Below, in pieces: positions 34,837 through 49,370 of a DNA stretch of 64,000 nt. The position numbers and the translations under genes are program-made. The number at the start of each line of letters is the position of its first letter. Within the stretch, counting starts at the first letter, position 1. The DNA comes from Amblyornis subalaris (Eukaryota > Chordata > Aves > Passeriformes > Ptilonorhynchidae): NCBI GenBank assembly GCA_018881555.1, contig JACAXG010000094.1, positions 186,001 to 250,000 on the forward strand, in the 5' to 3' direction. The notes beneath the pieces are model-generated. The model made no database searches. It worked only from the letters and a program-made list of their open reading frames with translations, and was not told the DNA's origin.

Positions 34837-37152
34837 CTACAGAAATATAAACAGAAGATATTCTATATGCATCTAATATTCTTGCATGCACATGCACACA
34901 CACTCACTACAGACACAAACTCAATAAAACAAAAATCTGCCAAAAATATTCTAAATCATGGCTATTGATATTTTGCATTTTATGTATTTGTGTATACAAA
35001 CAATGCAAAATACTGGCAGCTATGATTTACACATAAATATAAGATGATCAAGAGGGTTATTCCTGTCCTCAAGGAATAGGAGCCACTGTAACAAACCAGA
35101 AGTCCCCATGCAACTCTCTGCACCTGTCCTGATTCCTCTTAATCCTGCAGACCCAATAATAAGGATCCACATTTAGATCAGGTCACAAAGCATTTACAGG
35201 CTTGAATGACAGCAAATTGAATAAGACAAAAAAGGAAATAATTTTGAAATGTTTTTTGCTGAGAGCTGTTCAAATTTTGTGTCCATTCAATTGTTTCCAG
35301 AGGAAAATTAAGAATTTGTGATGAAGTAAAACACTTTCTTCAGGGTGGATTTCTCCTCTCAAATCGAAAACCAACTTTATACTCAACAACCCTGAATAAA
35401 CAAAAGAGACAGAGTCCTCACCAAATATTTCAAAGAATGCTTTTACATTTTATTCCCTCTGCACCCACAACTCAGTGCGGTTGTCAGAGAGCAAAAAAGA
35501 AAGAGACCAAGAGATTATCTCCTGGCTCATGCTGATTCATAATTAAAAATCAATTAATGTCTTTCAAAAAAGCCCAAAGTAAATAAACTATTTCCCTTTC
35601 TGTTACTCCAGTGCAAAATCTGTAGTGACAGTGTCCTGATCCATAAAGCAAGGATGCGGCTGACCTGGCATGGATGTAAAATAGGCACAATACCTACTCC
35701 CACAGAGTTAGCAGAACAACATGGCAATCTCTCAAATCCATTTTTACACACCTGGCTTTTGGGGTTACAGCACACCAAAAGCAACTGAGGATGATGTTTC
35801 AGAAAACAACAGAGCTGATCTTACTATCAACGTCCCCCCTTTCTGTTGACACACACACAGACGCCACTTCCCACGCGCCAGCGCTGGTGCATACCTGACC
35901 TTTCAGCGAGGCAGTTCTGTAACGCTGCCAAAAGCCAATCTGAGAAAACCAAGGTAAACTGCACCCCATTTGTCATGTAAAGCCTTAGTGTCATCATATT
36001 TGCATAAATGTGCAACATGTATGTTGTCTATACATGTGTGTTCACGAATTACAACCATCACTAGCAGAAACATGTTGGTACCAGGTTGAGGCAGAGGGAC
36101 TTCCCTCTTTTCACAAAAGATCTTTCCTTTCATTGCCAACCCCAATTCTTATTTCTGCATGTCTATTCCCTTCACCAAACCTCCTCCATGGGATTTGTAA
36201 GCAATCTCTCAAGATTCTACTAATTGCCCATTATTTTCTTTTGATTCTCACACAGGATTTTTGTCTGCTAACTCGAGAGGTCAATGCTTAGCTTCACACA
36301 AAACCCTGTGTCAAGAAGAAGTGCAGCCCTGTGAGAAAAGTTTCATGCGGTGAAATGGTTGGTGCAGAGGCTCCAGTGTCCATAGGTTAGGCATTTTTGA
36401 GGGGGGTTATTCAGGTTGAGAACATTAGCTGCTCTTCTGCAGAGCAGCTTTTTTGCAAGAAGTGAAGTCCAAGAGACTCTGCAAGGTGAATTAATGTAGT
36501 AAGAAAAGGTGGCCATGACGTTCACTTCAAAAGTGCACTCATGATCTGAACTGTAACTCTAATAAAAAGATATTTCTTAAAAGCACAGCATATAAGTTAT
36601 CCACCATCCATTTAATAACTAAATACTAGAAGTCTAACACACAGATGCAACAAAACATTTATTGCAAAGTGTCTATGACAAGTAATTTTTCAGAAACTAC
36701 CAGACTTTTACAGCATGTCCTACAGTTTGTCAATCTAGATATGAAGAATTATAGCATCTACATTATCTTCTGCTTTTTCTTAGAAGATTATCACAGCTAC
36801 ATTTTANAGTCAAATACTTCTCAAATGTACCACTCCAACTTTCCCCAAAATCTGCAAATCTTCTGAATCTAATTTCCATAATGCAATGATACTTTTGGAA
36901 ATAACAATGAAAGATGCTTTCCTCTATAGCTGACACCTGAGGTAAGGGAAACAGAGAGGAAGGTTAGACAGATCAACCTAACTTGGAGTAAAAGGTGGGA
37001 GTTTTCAGTATGTGCTTTCTTCAAACTCTTTCTCTTCTCTACCAGAGAAACAATGTACCATATTGCTAATTTTTGGAACACTACAAATTAGCAGTCCAAG
37101 GACTATGCTGAACTGCCTCACACANTATAGGGGAAGTATAGCATCAGTGTTT

Positions 37153-37181
37153 CTAGATAGAAAGCAGCCCTTTCTATCTAG
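37153..37181. repeat. Perfect 12-bp inverted repeat abutting CR1 5' end
   Basis: CTAGATAGAAAG, loop CAGCC, then CTTTCTATCTAG. The right arm ends at the base before recognisable CR1 sequence begins. Confidence 0.9.
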
Positions 37182-37845
37182 CAGTGGTGGATGAGAGGTT
37201 ACATGCGAGCTGGCCATGTGCACTCACAGCCCAGAAAGCCAGTTGTATCCTGGGCTGCAACAAAAATAGTGTGGCCAGCAGGGTGAGGGAGGGGATTCTG
37301 GCCCTCTGCTCTGCTCTTTGAGACACTACTGAGAGTACAGAACCCAACTCCCGGTTCCTCAGCACAGGAAAGACATTGATCTGTTGGAGCAAGTCCAGAG
37401 GAGGGACACGAAGATGATTAGACGGATGCAGCACCTCCCCTGCAAGGAAGGGCTGAGAGAATTGGGGTTGTTGAGCTTGAAAAAGAAAAGGCTTTGGGGT
37501 GACCTAATTGTGGTCTTCCAGTAGCTGAAGGGAGCCTGCAAGAAAGATGGAGAGTGACTTTTTACAAGAACATGTAGTGACAGGACAAGGAGGAATGGAT
37601 CCAAACTGAAAGAAATCAAGGTTAGACTAGATATTAGGAAGAAATTCTTTCCTCTGTGGGTGGTGAGGCACTGGAAATGGTCACCCAGAGAAGTTGTGGA
37701 TGACCAACCACTATAAATGTTCAAGGCCAGGTTGGATGGGGCTCTGAGCAACCTGGTCTAACAGAAGGTGCCCCTATCCATGGCAAGAGGATTGGAACTA
37801 CTTGATCTTTAAGGTCCCTTCCAACCAAAATCATTCTATGATTCT
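37182..37845 (+). mobile_element. CR1 LINE, 5'-truncated 3' end (~660 bp)
   Basis: Recognised from CR1 landmarks in order: GTATCCTGGGCTGCAACAAA, TGTTGGAGCAAGTCCAGAGG, AAGAAAGATGGAGAGTGACT, TAGATATTAGGAAGAAATTC, GTTCAAGGCCAGGTTGGATG, AAGGTCCCTTCCAACCAAAA and the ATTCTATGATTCT tail. It carries the end of the LINE ORF plus 3' UTR; the frame is broken by many changes, so it is inactive. It lies antisense to EYA1 in the E4-E3b intron. Moderate divergence from the remembered consensus. Confidence 0.95.
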
Positions 37846-40800
37846 AAGTGGATGTAAATGCTTCACTTGCCATTTTGATTTAAAAGCCTACTTCATGGGC
37901 CTTTGCACCTATTTGGATCCCTCAAGATATCATTTTTAGAAAAACCCCATAAAAATGGAATTTCTGTCTCTCTGACTAATGAGCAATACTTCAGTGCAAC
38001 ATAGTTTATAACTGAAGGCTGTTTACTACACATACTACTTTTTAAGATACAGGAAAACATATGAAATGCAATGCATGCCTTCTTCATGGCAATGAATTCT
38101 AGTTGCTGACTGAGGTGCTCACAAATTTTCCATAAAAACTTTATGTCTTCTCTCACAGCTGTTGGATCTCCTGAATATAAGAAAAACAGGGTATAAGAAA
38201 GGATGTTCCCATTATTCCTGATCTGGATACCCATTACTTGGGTGATAATAAATATGCCCTATCATGCTGTTTTTATAAACAACCATGACCATAATGAAGA
38301 TGGATAGGTACTAAAAAGCTCTCCATTCCCCAAGCACTTTAATCAAAATGCCTGAAAATTACTGCCTATATCCTTCTATCGGCCTAAGTATATTTCAAGA
38401 GGATGCAATCTTGCTATACAAAGAAATAAACTGAGAAGAACAGCCATGGGTTTACCTGTTGGAAATATTTACCACGTGTATTCTTACTGCAAAGGAAGGT
38501 CTCTCATTTGTCCAAGGCAAAAACTNACCTGCAATGGAGCATATTTCACCCCAGAATCCTGGGGAAAGAGAGCTGCAAAGGGACTGCCTAAGGATTACAT
38601 GGGTAATCCATGTCTGTCATGAGAGACATATGGAGTAGTCCGAGGAAGCCAGGCTTTGGACGGGCACGGATCTGGCCCTGCCACATGCTACTTAAGCGTG
38701 CTCTGGATTTCAGCTCTTCACATTTCCCATGACAATTAACATTTCTGCAACGTCCTAAGCTTTCACAAGATGACACTGGGAAATGAGTGAGAATATTGCC
38801 ACATCTAGAAAGCACACATTGCATGCTTGCCAGTAACTGCCAACACCATGCTCAGTTGTGGCAGAAACCATGGAAACTGACACAGGAAAGTTCCCATTTC
38901 TGCTGCTCTTTTACCAAAACTGACCTTTGCAGAGGTGCAGAATGATCAGACTTGAATTCTAGAGACAGACTCTGATGTAGCAATGGACTACTAAGTTTTA
39001 GTGCCACCGAAATCACTCATGTAATAAAACAGATTATCAATAAGAAGTTCAAGAAGAAGACAAATGTCTCTTAATCTGCTGCAAAAATTCAGTGTTTACT
39101 TAGAACTAGTGATTTAGATTTGGTTTATACACCAAGGAGCTTAAGAAAGTGTGTCAATAAAGAAATATTTTGCCTGCTTATTTTTCTTTTCTAGTCATTT
39201 GTGAGATTCTAAAAAGATTTTAAAAGAAACTGTGTAAGAAAACAACACAACAGAACAACAGGAAAAATGGGAGTAGCAGATAATAACACAAATGCTAGCT
39301 TGGAGAAAAAAGCATAAAAATTCAGAGATATCATAACTGCTGATCTAATGTTATATTGATTGTCAAGATAATTCTTCTTAAGACACTCAGAGACTGCAAA
39401 TGCAATGTGCCCTGTTTTGTCAGCTGCATACAAAAGGTGGTTAAAAAATTACTTACATGGCAGTTTCTGAACTCCACTGAGAGAGGGAACTTCAGACCAG
39501 AACCCACAAGTTCACGTGGTTCATTGGCCAAGTAACAACTTTCTGAGTTCACAGCTTGTCATGCAGTTCCTGGTATATGCATCACTGAAGAGTGTTATGA
39601 GGAAAGAGATGTTGGCTATTTTAAATATGGATTTAGAGACCTAATATTTAGCCACTCCTAACATAGAAGTTGTAGGAATACCTCATAAAGATNGCACCTT
39701 GAAGCATGCAAAAAGTAAGGTTCTTAAACATCTTTTTAAAATCGTTTTTATTATCTAAAATACATATAAGGCTTGCCCTACTGAACATGCTTTGTTAACA
39801 GCTATGCCATATACATTAAATCAGAACAGAAACATTGCAAACACGGCTGACTTATTAAATTGGTTTTAATTTTCAGTTTTAAGATTCAATTAACACTATA
39901 ATGTTATGTTTTTTGTATTACACAAACAAGTGGGCAAAATTAAATTATTCCTGCTGACAGCTCTCAGTTTTCATGGGCTACAGAGTCTCAACAAAGTAAG
40001 TGTGGTGGTTGGGTTGTTTACAGACATACATAAGAACACAGTATCTTGCCCTATTTTGGTTTGTCTGAAAGTGACATCTTCAAATAACATTAGCAGCTAA
40101 ACACTGGGTAAATCTTGATTAACTACTTTATGTATCCATTACTATTCACACAGTTTTGCTTGATACCATCCTCTCTCTGTACCCACTAGAAGCCCAAAGC
40201 TCACCTGGAAGTGTAAAGATAATTTTCACTAACAACGAGACAAAAATTCTACCTTGAACCTCTATGCTGATGATATTTTCCATTATTTTATTCAAACACT
40301 CCTCTGTTTGCAGTGAAGAATCTTGCAATTATAAAAAGGTTACTAAAGGTTACAGGTTGCTCAATTATACTAATTCCTATCCAGGATATTATTCTTTTTA
40401 TCACAGATTATCAAATCATCAGCTCCTGACCATGAAGCCCTATAAACTTACTTGTTACTGCTTCTCAAAGCAGGGAACTCTCCCTGAATCTCATCGTCTG
40501 GAAACTACCAGAAGGTAATTTCCAGCCTAAATTTATGTTTAGTTTTCAAAGAAAGTCCCTGCTCAAAGCAGCACATTCTAGTTCAAGTACAGACTGTTTC
40601 CTGCTCTCCCCTCCTCTGATGTGAGAAGCTTCAAAACTTCTCCAGTATTTGGGCTGTGGCTAACACTTTGCTTTCACCACATACACCTCCATGACCCTCA
40701 TCTTCCTCTTATGTATTACAGGTGAAAGAGCTTTTTTACTGCTCATCTAGCAGTAAAACCCTCAAATTTGTGAAGAAATGGTGTCATTGCCACAGTACAA

Positions 40801-43800
40801 AATCAGAAAGAAAATTCAAAACCATCTGGATAGAGACAAGGTTTGACAACATTTGCAGCTGCTAATCAAGATTCAACCTGGATATTTATCTGACGAGTAT
40901 AGTCATGGGTTAAAATAATCTCATTCACTGCAGTTAGGAGACAAGAATATCTGAGTCTAAAATTCCTATCCCTTCACATTCACATACCCAATTATACCAA
41001 ATGTTTGTATCTCTCCTCTCCAAATGGAGGCAGCATATAGCCAAACCCAATCCTTTCAGAAGGGTCATGGACTATTCTATTTCCTTTTTTCTTTTCCTCT
41101 CTTCAACTGGGAATCTGACCATGCACATGTTTAACAGCTTGCAGTGTTCATGTATAGTATTCACATTGTTTAACCAAAGCCAGACAGAACGGCCACAAAA
41201 CATCACAGGCCCAGCCATTAATGGCAAAGAAGGTTGTGTTCAGCTACCTTCTGGGAACATGCAGGTCTTCAAGTGAACCAGAGAGAAACATGGAGAAGTC
41301 AAGCTGTCATGGTTGACATGGCTAACCCTGACGTGTAACCAAGTCTTATGCTTTTTTATCTACCTGGGACAAGTAAAATCTCTCAAAAGGTTACAAGATA
41401 CAAACACAAATGCTAAATCATCAAGTCACAAGTCTAAAGTTGCTAAGGCTCTTCAAATACCACCCTATCAACATCTTTGACTAAGATGTTCCTTGGAGGT
41501 TCTGTTGGTGCACAGTGACAGAGGGGATTTCCTTCTCATCTCTATTACTAGCCAGGCATATGACATATGACATTTCATAGGACATTTGTGTATGGAATCA
41601 CACAATTGTACACACACGTGCATAACAGGATGGTCCCACCAGAAAGACACCACACCTAGAAGGGTGTGTTGCAGCTACAGTTTTCAGTGAAGTAATGGAC
41701 ACCTTCACAGGTCCCCGACATCCCACAGCCTGTGCACAGCCACTGGCTTTGGGACCCTCATACACAATCAGAGGGTGCTCTCACACCACCGTTCTTCATC
41801 CACAGTCTGGAACAGCATGTGCTGCAAACACACATGAGAAGCTTGCAAAAAAAAAATATACTAAAATAATGGTGCTTCCAAGATGTTCCTTTTTTTTTTT
41901 TAAAGTTATTTGTCATTTGGAGTATTTTCTTTCCCTCAAACGCTTGTGGGAACCAGTATTGTTATTAACTTATCACTTAAATGAGGTCCTTTCTTTCAGA
42001 AAAAATTTATGGAGGAAACCAAAATAGAGAAGCTTTCAAAAACAGAGACACATACATATAGAAAAGACAGTAAGTACATAAATATTTATTGGCCACTCTC
42101 CTCCCCAAGACCTTGCAACAGGAGTTGCTCTACTGAGTCAGCACAGGAGTGGACAAGTCATTTCACTGGCCAAGTACCTATGAAACAGGAATAATAGAGC
42201 ATTATGCTACATGTGCTCAGAACAGACGGAAAGACTCTTGGGGAAGCAGGAGAATGAGAGCACAAATAAGACAAAGAGTCTGGAAGAAAGCCAGTGTAAT
42301 ATAGCAAGGAAAAAAAGCCTAAGAGCAGGGAAGAGAAGATAGTCCAAGTCAGCCCCTCGACTTCACATAAACTGGCTGTATCTGATTTTTACCCTCCAAA
42401 AGTGACATCAGGTTGAAGATTCTTACTAGCCTCTACAGACTTCCAGATTGCTTTTGGGAGCCTGGGACCTCTGCAGCTTTTGCCTCTGGCCACACAACTG
42501 TCCTCTTACACTCTTCTGGGCTGAGTGAACAAGTCAGCATCCATAGCTCTTGATGCTAATACCCTACTGAAAGGCAAATATTACATCTACATTTAGTATG
42601 CTATTATTTCAGGATGTCTAAATATGGAGGTATTTCTGCATCAATTACAAGTTTCATACCATGAGCTCTTCAACACAAGCATAGAAACGTCAGCATACAT
42701 AATTAGCAGAAACTCCAGAAATGAGTAATTAAAAGGTACTGGAATCCAAGCACCTCCAAAAGAAGGATCATTTTGTCTGATTGCCATCACCTACCACAAC
42801 TTTGCACCCCAAAGCACACAAAAATATGAATAAATGTAAAAAAATAGGAATAAATTAAAAATCATTCACTGCCAACGTCAACTGCTTAATTGTAATACTG
42901 AAAGATTATTTTGAGTGCTACAAATTGAGNCCTAGAATTACAAAAAATATAATTTATAGAAATATAGTTTACTTAGAAAAATCTACATCGTGTGCTATAA
43001 CAACTAGCTCTACCCTATTTCAACATCTTACTCCCCTTTACTTTAGAAAATACTGAAAACAATTTTTTCTCCATTCTGTAATACTGCAACTTGACAGCAA
43101 ACATACTACACAGTGCTGCCTTTTGAAACCCTGAAGATGGATTTATGTTCACCAGACTTAAAAAAATCCTTTCTAATGGCCACATATCAGATAGTCTCAC
43201 AGTGGAGAGCTCTGACTGCCTTTGTGAGGTGAGTGAGATCTCATTCTCATGTTGCAGCAGGTACTTAAAGAGTGAGAATAATTTTTTTTTCCAAAGGAAT
43301 TTTGACGTCCAACTCCCTTTGAAGCCTCCCTTCCTATGTATCTTTGAAAATCTGATCTTCAATTTGTTACCCATTTTCCCTTCCCACTTGATATGACAAT
43401 GCCTCCCCTCCTTCCTTCTTGAACACTCAAATAAAAGGCAGTAGCAGGTCTGTACTCCTAAAATCCATGTAGTTGCTCAGAAAATCACAGCTCCTTCTCC
43501 CAGTCCTCATCTATTCTTTTCCATTCCAGTTGCATAAAACACCACCATGATGGGCCACAGGCTTCTGTTTCTCACTCTATTGCAGATTTGATTTACATTC
43601 TTTAGATTAAAGTAAAGATCACCATAGGCAGAAACTGGATGCAGTCATCTGCTATGGAAAACAGATTTCCTACTCCTTTCAAATTTACTGATTACTCACG
43701 GCCTTTCCCCTCTAAAGTGTATCTACCAAAGTGGGCACTGGTGTTGGAATAGCCACCAGCTGTCTGATAAAACTTAATGAATGGCAATTTTATGAGCTTC

Positions 43801-45342
43801 TGTTGTTACTGTTCCTTTAACTCCTTCAGTATCAACCCACTATGGCAATTCACTGACAAAGGAAGATTAGAGATAAGGCATGACTATGAACATTTTGATC
43901 CCTATTTCAAAGATCTTTTTAAAGAGATTTTCTTAGGCAAGTCATACAGGGCCATAATTTTTATGGTGTCCAGTGTCAGCTCTTTTGAACAATAGAGGGT
44001 ATTTCGTGGAAATACCCTTAAACAGAACATGGAAACCTCAAATACTGTAGTATTTATATAATCAGCACCACCTCGGCATACTAGGACTGCTTTTTCTGAG
44101 TGCCTTTAGCCAGACATTTTAGTGTTACTCCTCTGCATTTGATCCTGGGAAATTTCTGTCTGGCCAAGCTCTATAATTTCCTTGTTACTTCCCCATCAGT
44201 GAAGACCATACTGCCTGGCCAAGAGAAAAATTTTGCTCTATTAAAGCGAAATTAAGCACACAAAGAGATATTATATATAAGCTGCATGCAGAGATTAAAC
44301 TAAGAGTCAATCGCACAACTAAATTCCCATTCCGTGCTTTGAAAACTTACAGCTAAGTGTGAAGTTAAAAACATTAGCTAACAAAGTGAGCTATCTTCCA
44401 ACCACATCCTCTTGCAGAACAACATCAATAGAAGACAAGTCTGAAAATGTGCCTTAGAGGAATTAATGAACATTTGTTTGAAATGCAGCCATTTCACTTT
44501 GGGACAGGTATTTTTTTTCTTCTTCTTTTTTTCTTCCCCTCCCCCTCATCTAGTGAACATATCCTGTGCTTCAGGGTATGGAAACCTGTCAAAATCACAC
44601 CCATAGTCAAATCAAATTTAACATATCTTTACAAGATATTTATAACATGCAAATACCTAGAGGCCTTGCTTCTCGGTCACATGAAGATCCCTTATGCCAG
44701 AGAAGGTGGGCTCTTTCATGTTAGTGAGAATGTGTGCATGGTAGACTACAAGCTGGTTTCACATACCATATTTGACATGTGAAGATTCAACAACCCACAT
44801 CTCCACTCCACGTGCAACAAGCAAGCAAACCACACTGCAGCATTTTAAAAGAGGTGTTCGGCGAGCCCTTATGACCGCATCCTTACAATCAGCCACTTGT
44901 GTCTCAGCAGGATTCTGCTTCAAGAATCTCAAAAAAAATAATTTTACTTCACTCTTCATTAAAAAAAAATAAGAAACTATTGCTTCATTCACTCCACTTT
45001 TTCTTAAGTCTCTTTAGTAGCTCAAGGAGCCTAACAAAACATTTTCTCAAGATAAAACAGATTAGCAGCAAAAATTCCACCTTCAGATTCTTAGGCATCT
45101 GCTTCACTCACAAATTCTGTCCCTTGGCACACATCTCATTCAGAAATAAATTATTCTACTGGTTTCTTTAAAAAACTTTTCCTTATTTGTCACTTAAGAG
45201 CAATCAGAGACAGGAATTTTCAAATTAGAAAGCTTAGACTGGAACCGCCAAGCACAAGCTATTTCTTGGGACACTTTTGGAACAACATCTGAAAACGCAT
45301 GCTGAGTGCCCACGCCTGCTGCGCCCACTGCAGCACCCAAAC

Positions 45343-45405
45343 CTGCAGGGCTCTGTGTGCTAGGGCTGAGCAACCAGTCTGCAGTGCTGAGGAGGGTCAT
45401 GTCAC
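45343..45405 (-). CDS. EYA1: Probable alternative EYA1 exon (E3b), EYA4-like TADWLLS peptide
   Basis: Between E3 and E4 the minus strand has a strong acceptor (ccttttccctcag|GTGAC), a 63-bp open frame and a GT donor (CTGCAG|gtttgg). With the G left over from E3 it reads GDMTLLSTADWLLSPSTQSP then A, and leaves one G for the Val codon of E4. It is therefore phase 1 to 1 and can be included or skipped freely. The core MTxLxTADWLLS, as I remember EYA4 (ENMTVLNTADWLLS), lies at exactly the same place in that paralogue, just before VKTEP. The EYA1 protein as I remember it lacks it. The donor is weak at +3, +4 and +6, so inclusion may be low or tissue-specific. Alternatively it is a decaying relic of the ancestral exon, but the intact frame and pyrimidine tract argue against that. 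Confidence 0.78.
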
Positions 45406-48741
<3,336 letters not shown>

Positions 48742-48791
48742 CTGCAGCTTGAGGAAACAGCAACATCTGAACTGGTTTGGGACTTCTGCAC
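48742..48791 (-). CDS. EYA1: EYA1 exon E2, 5' UTR or in-frame N-terminal extension
   Basis: 50 bp with a clear acceptor (ctggtttacag|GTG) and donor (GCAG|gtaagg). Read in the EYA1 frame it is open: VQKSQTSSDVAVSSSC, joining E3 as Arg-Ser-MEMQDL. As I remember EYA4, the matching stretch [20 protein letters not shown] is coding, and the VxK...SDV...RSM pattern is shared. So E2 is an ancestral coding exon: it is translated if an upstream exon supplies an ATG in phase 0, otherwise it is 5' UTR. No upstream ATG exon was identified here. Exon reality is well supported; its coding status is open. Confidence 0.88.
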
Positions 48792-48984
48792 CTGTAAACC
48801 AGGGAAACAAACAGAAGCTTCTATTACTACGCTTTACTATGAGGCCTTAATTTAAAGAAAGGATACCACTACGGANGACAATTCTGTTCTTTAAATCCAA
48901 AGGGAGAGGAGGAGGGTGCGGTGCCCGTGAAAGGCATATTGTCTTTAAATTGAAGGCTCAACTGTTGTTTCCCCGGCAGGTCTC

Positions 48985-49190
48985 TCTCCCTCCTCCCCGC
49001 GCCGGGGGACGGCAGCCAAGTGACGGGATAGTGATTCATCAGGGGCCCGTGACAGCTGCAGAGGGGCTCACTCCTCCCACGGCTCGGCTCGGCTCGGCTC
49101 GGCTCTGCCCTGCCCTGCCCTGCACCCCGCAAAGGGAACCCCGCCGCGCCGCCCTGCCACGGGCAGCCCTCAGCATCCTCCGCTCCTCTC
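48985..49190. promoter_or_regulatory. GC-rich CpG cluster just upstream of E2, possible second promoter
   Basis: CpG-rich block 200-400 bp upstream of E2 in transcriptional direction, holding five GGCTC pentamers (49081-49105) and three TGCCC pentamers (49106-49120). A donor-like GGA|gtgagc lies on the minus strand at about 49066-49071. EYA1 is known to have alternative 5' ends, so an alternative first exon here is possible. No TATA or initiator could be recognised. Confidence 0.4.
49081..49120. repeat. GGCTC and TGCCC pentanucleotide tandem repeats
   Basis: Five consecutive GGCTC units run directly into three TGCCC units. GC-rich microsatellite within the CpG cluster upstream of E2. Confidence 0.95.
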
Positions 49191-49357
49191 GCCTCTTCTC
49201 ATCCCTCCCTTCCCCTTCAGTCTTGACAGCTTCTTGCCCTCATCATACTGGTTTTCCTCTTCCTTTGCTCTTCGCCATCCTTCCTCTGTTCCGGGGCCAC
49301 AGGCAATCCACAAGTCAAGCTCACCCCAAAGGCAAGCTGGAGAGGCTGATGTCATTT

Positions 49358-49370
49358 GGGGGGGGGGGGG
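49358..49370. repeat. Poly-G run (13 G)
   Basis: Thirteen consecutive G on the plus strand, followed by AAGGGG; prone to sequencing-length error. Confidence 0.95.

Larger units (their letters stand above)
34837..45342. other. EYA1: EYA1 intron between E4 and alternative exon E3b (10,506 bp)
   Basis: Contains the CR1 copy at 37182-37845 and the hairpin next to it. The remaining sequence (34837-37150, 37850-45342) shows no exon, transposon or RNA gene I can name; a T-rich/pyrimidine run lies at 44510-44550. Confidence 0.7.

Noticed and set aside
48869..48900. ATG-bearing coding exon upstream of E2 (a GFKEQN peptide faintly like NEQS of EYA4)
   Set aside because: No usable donor after the peptide, an N in the critical place, and only three matching residues.
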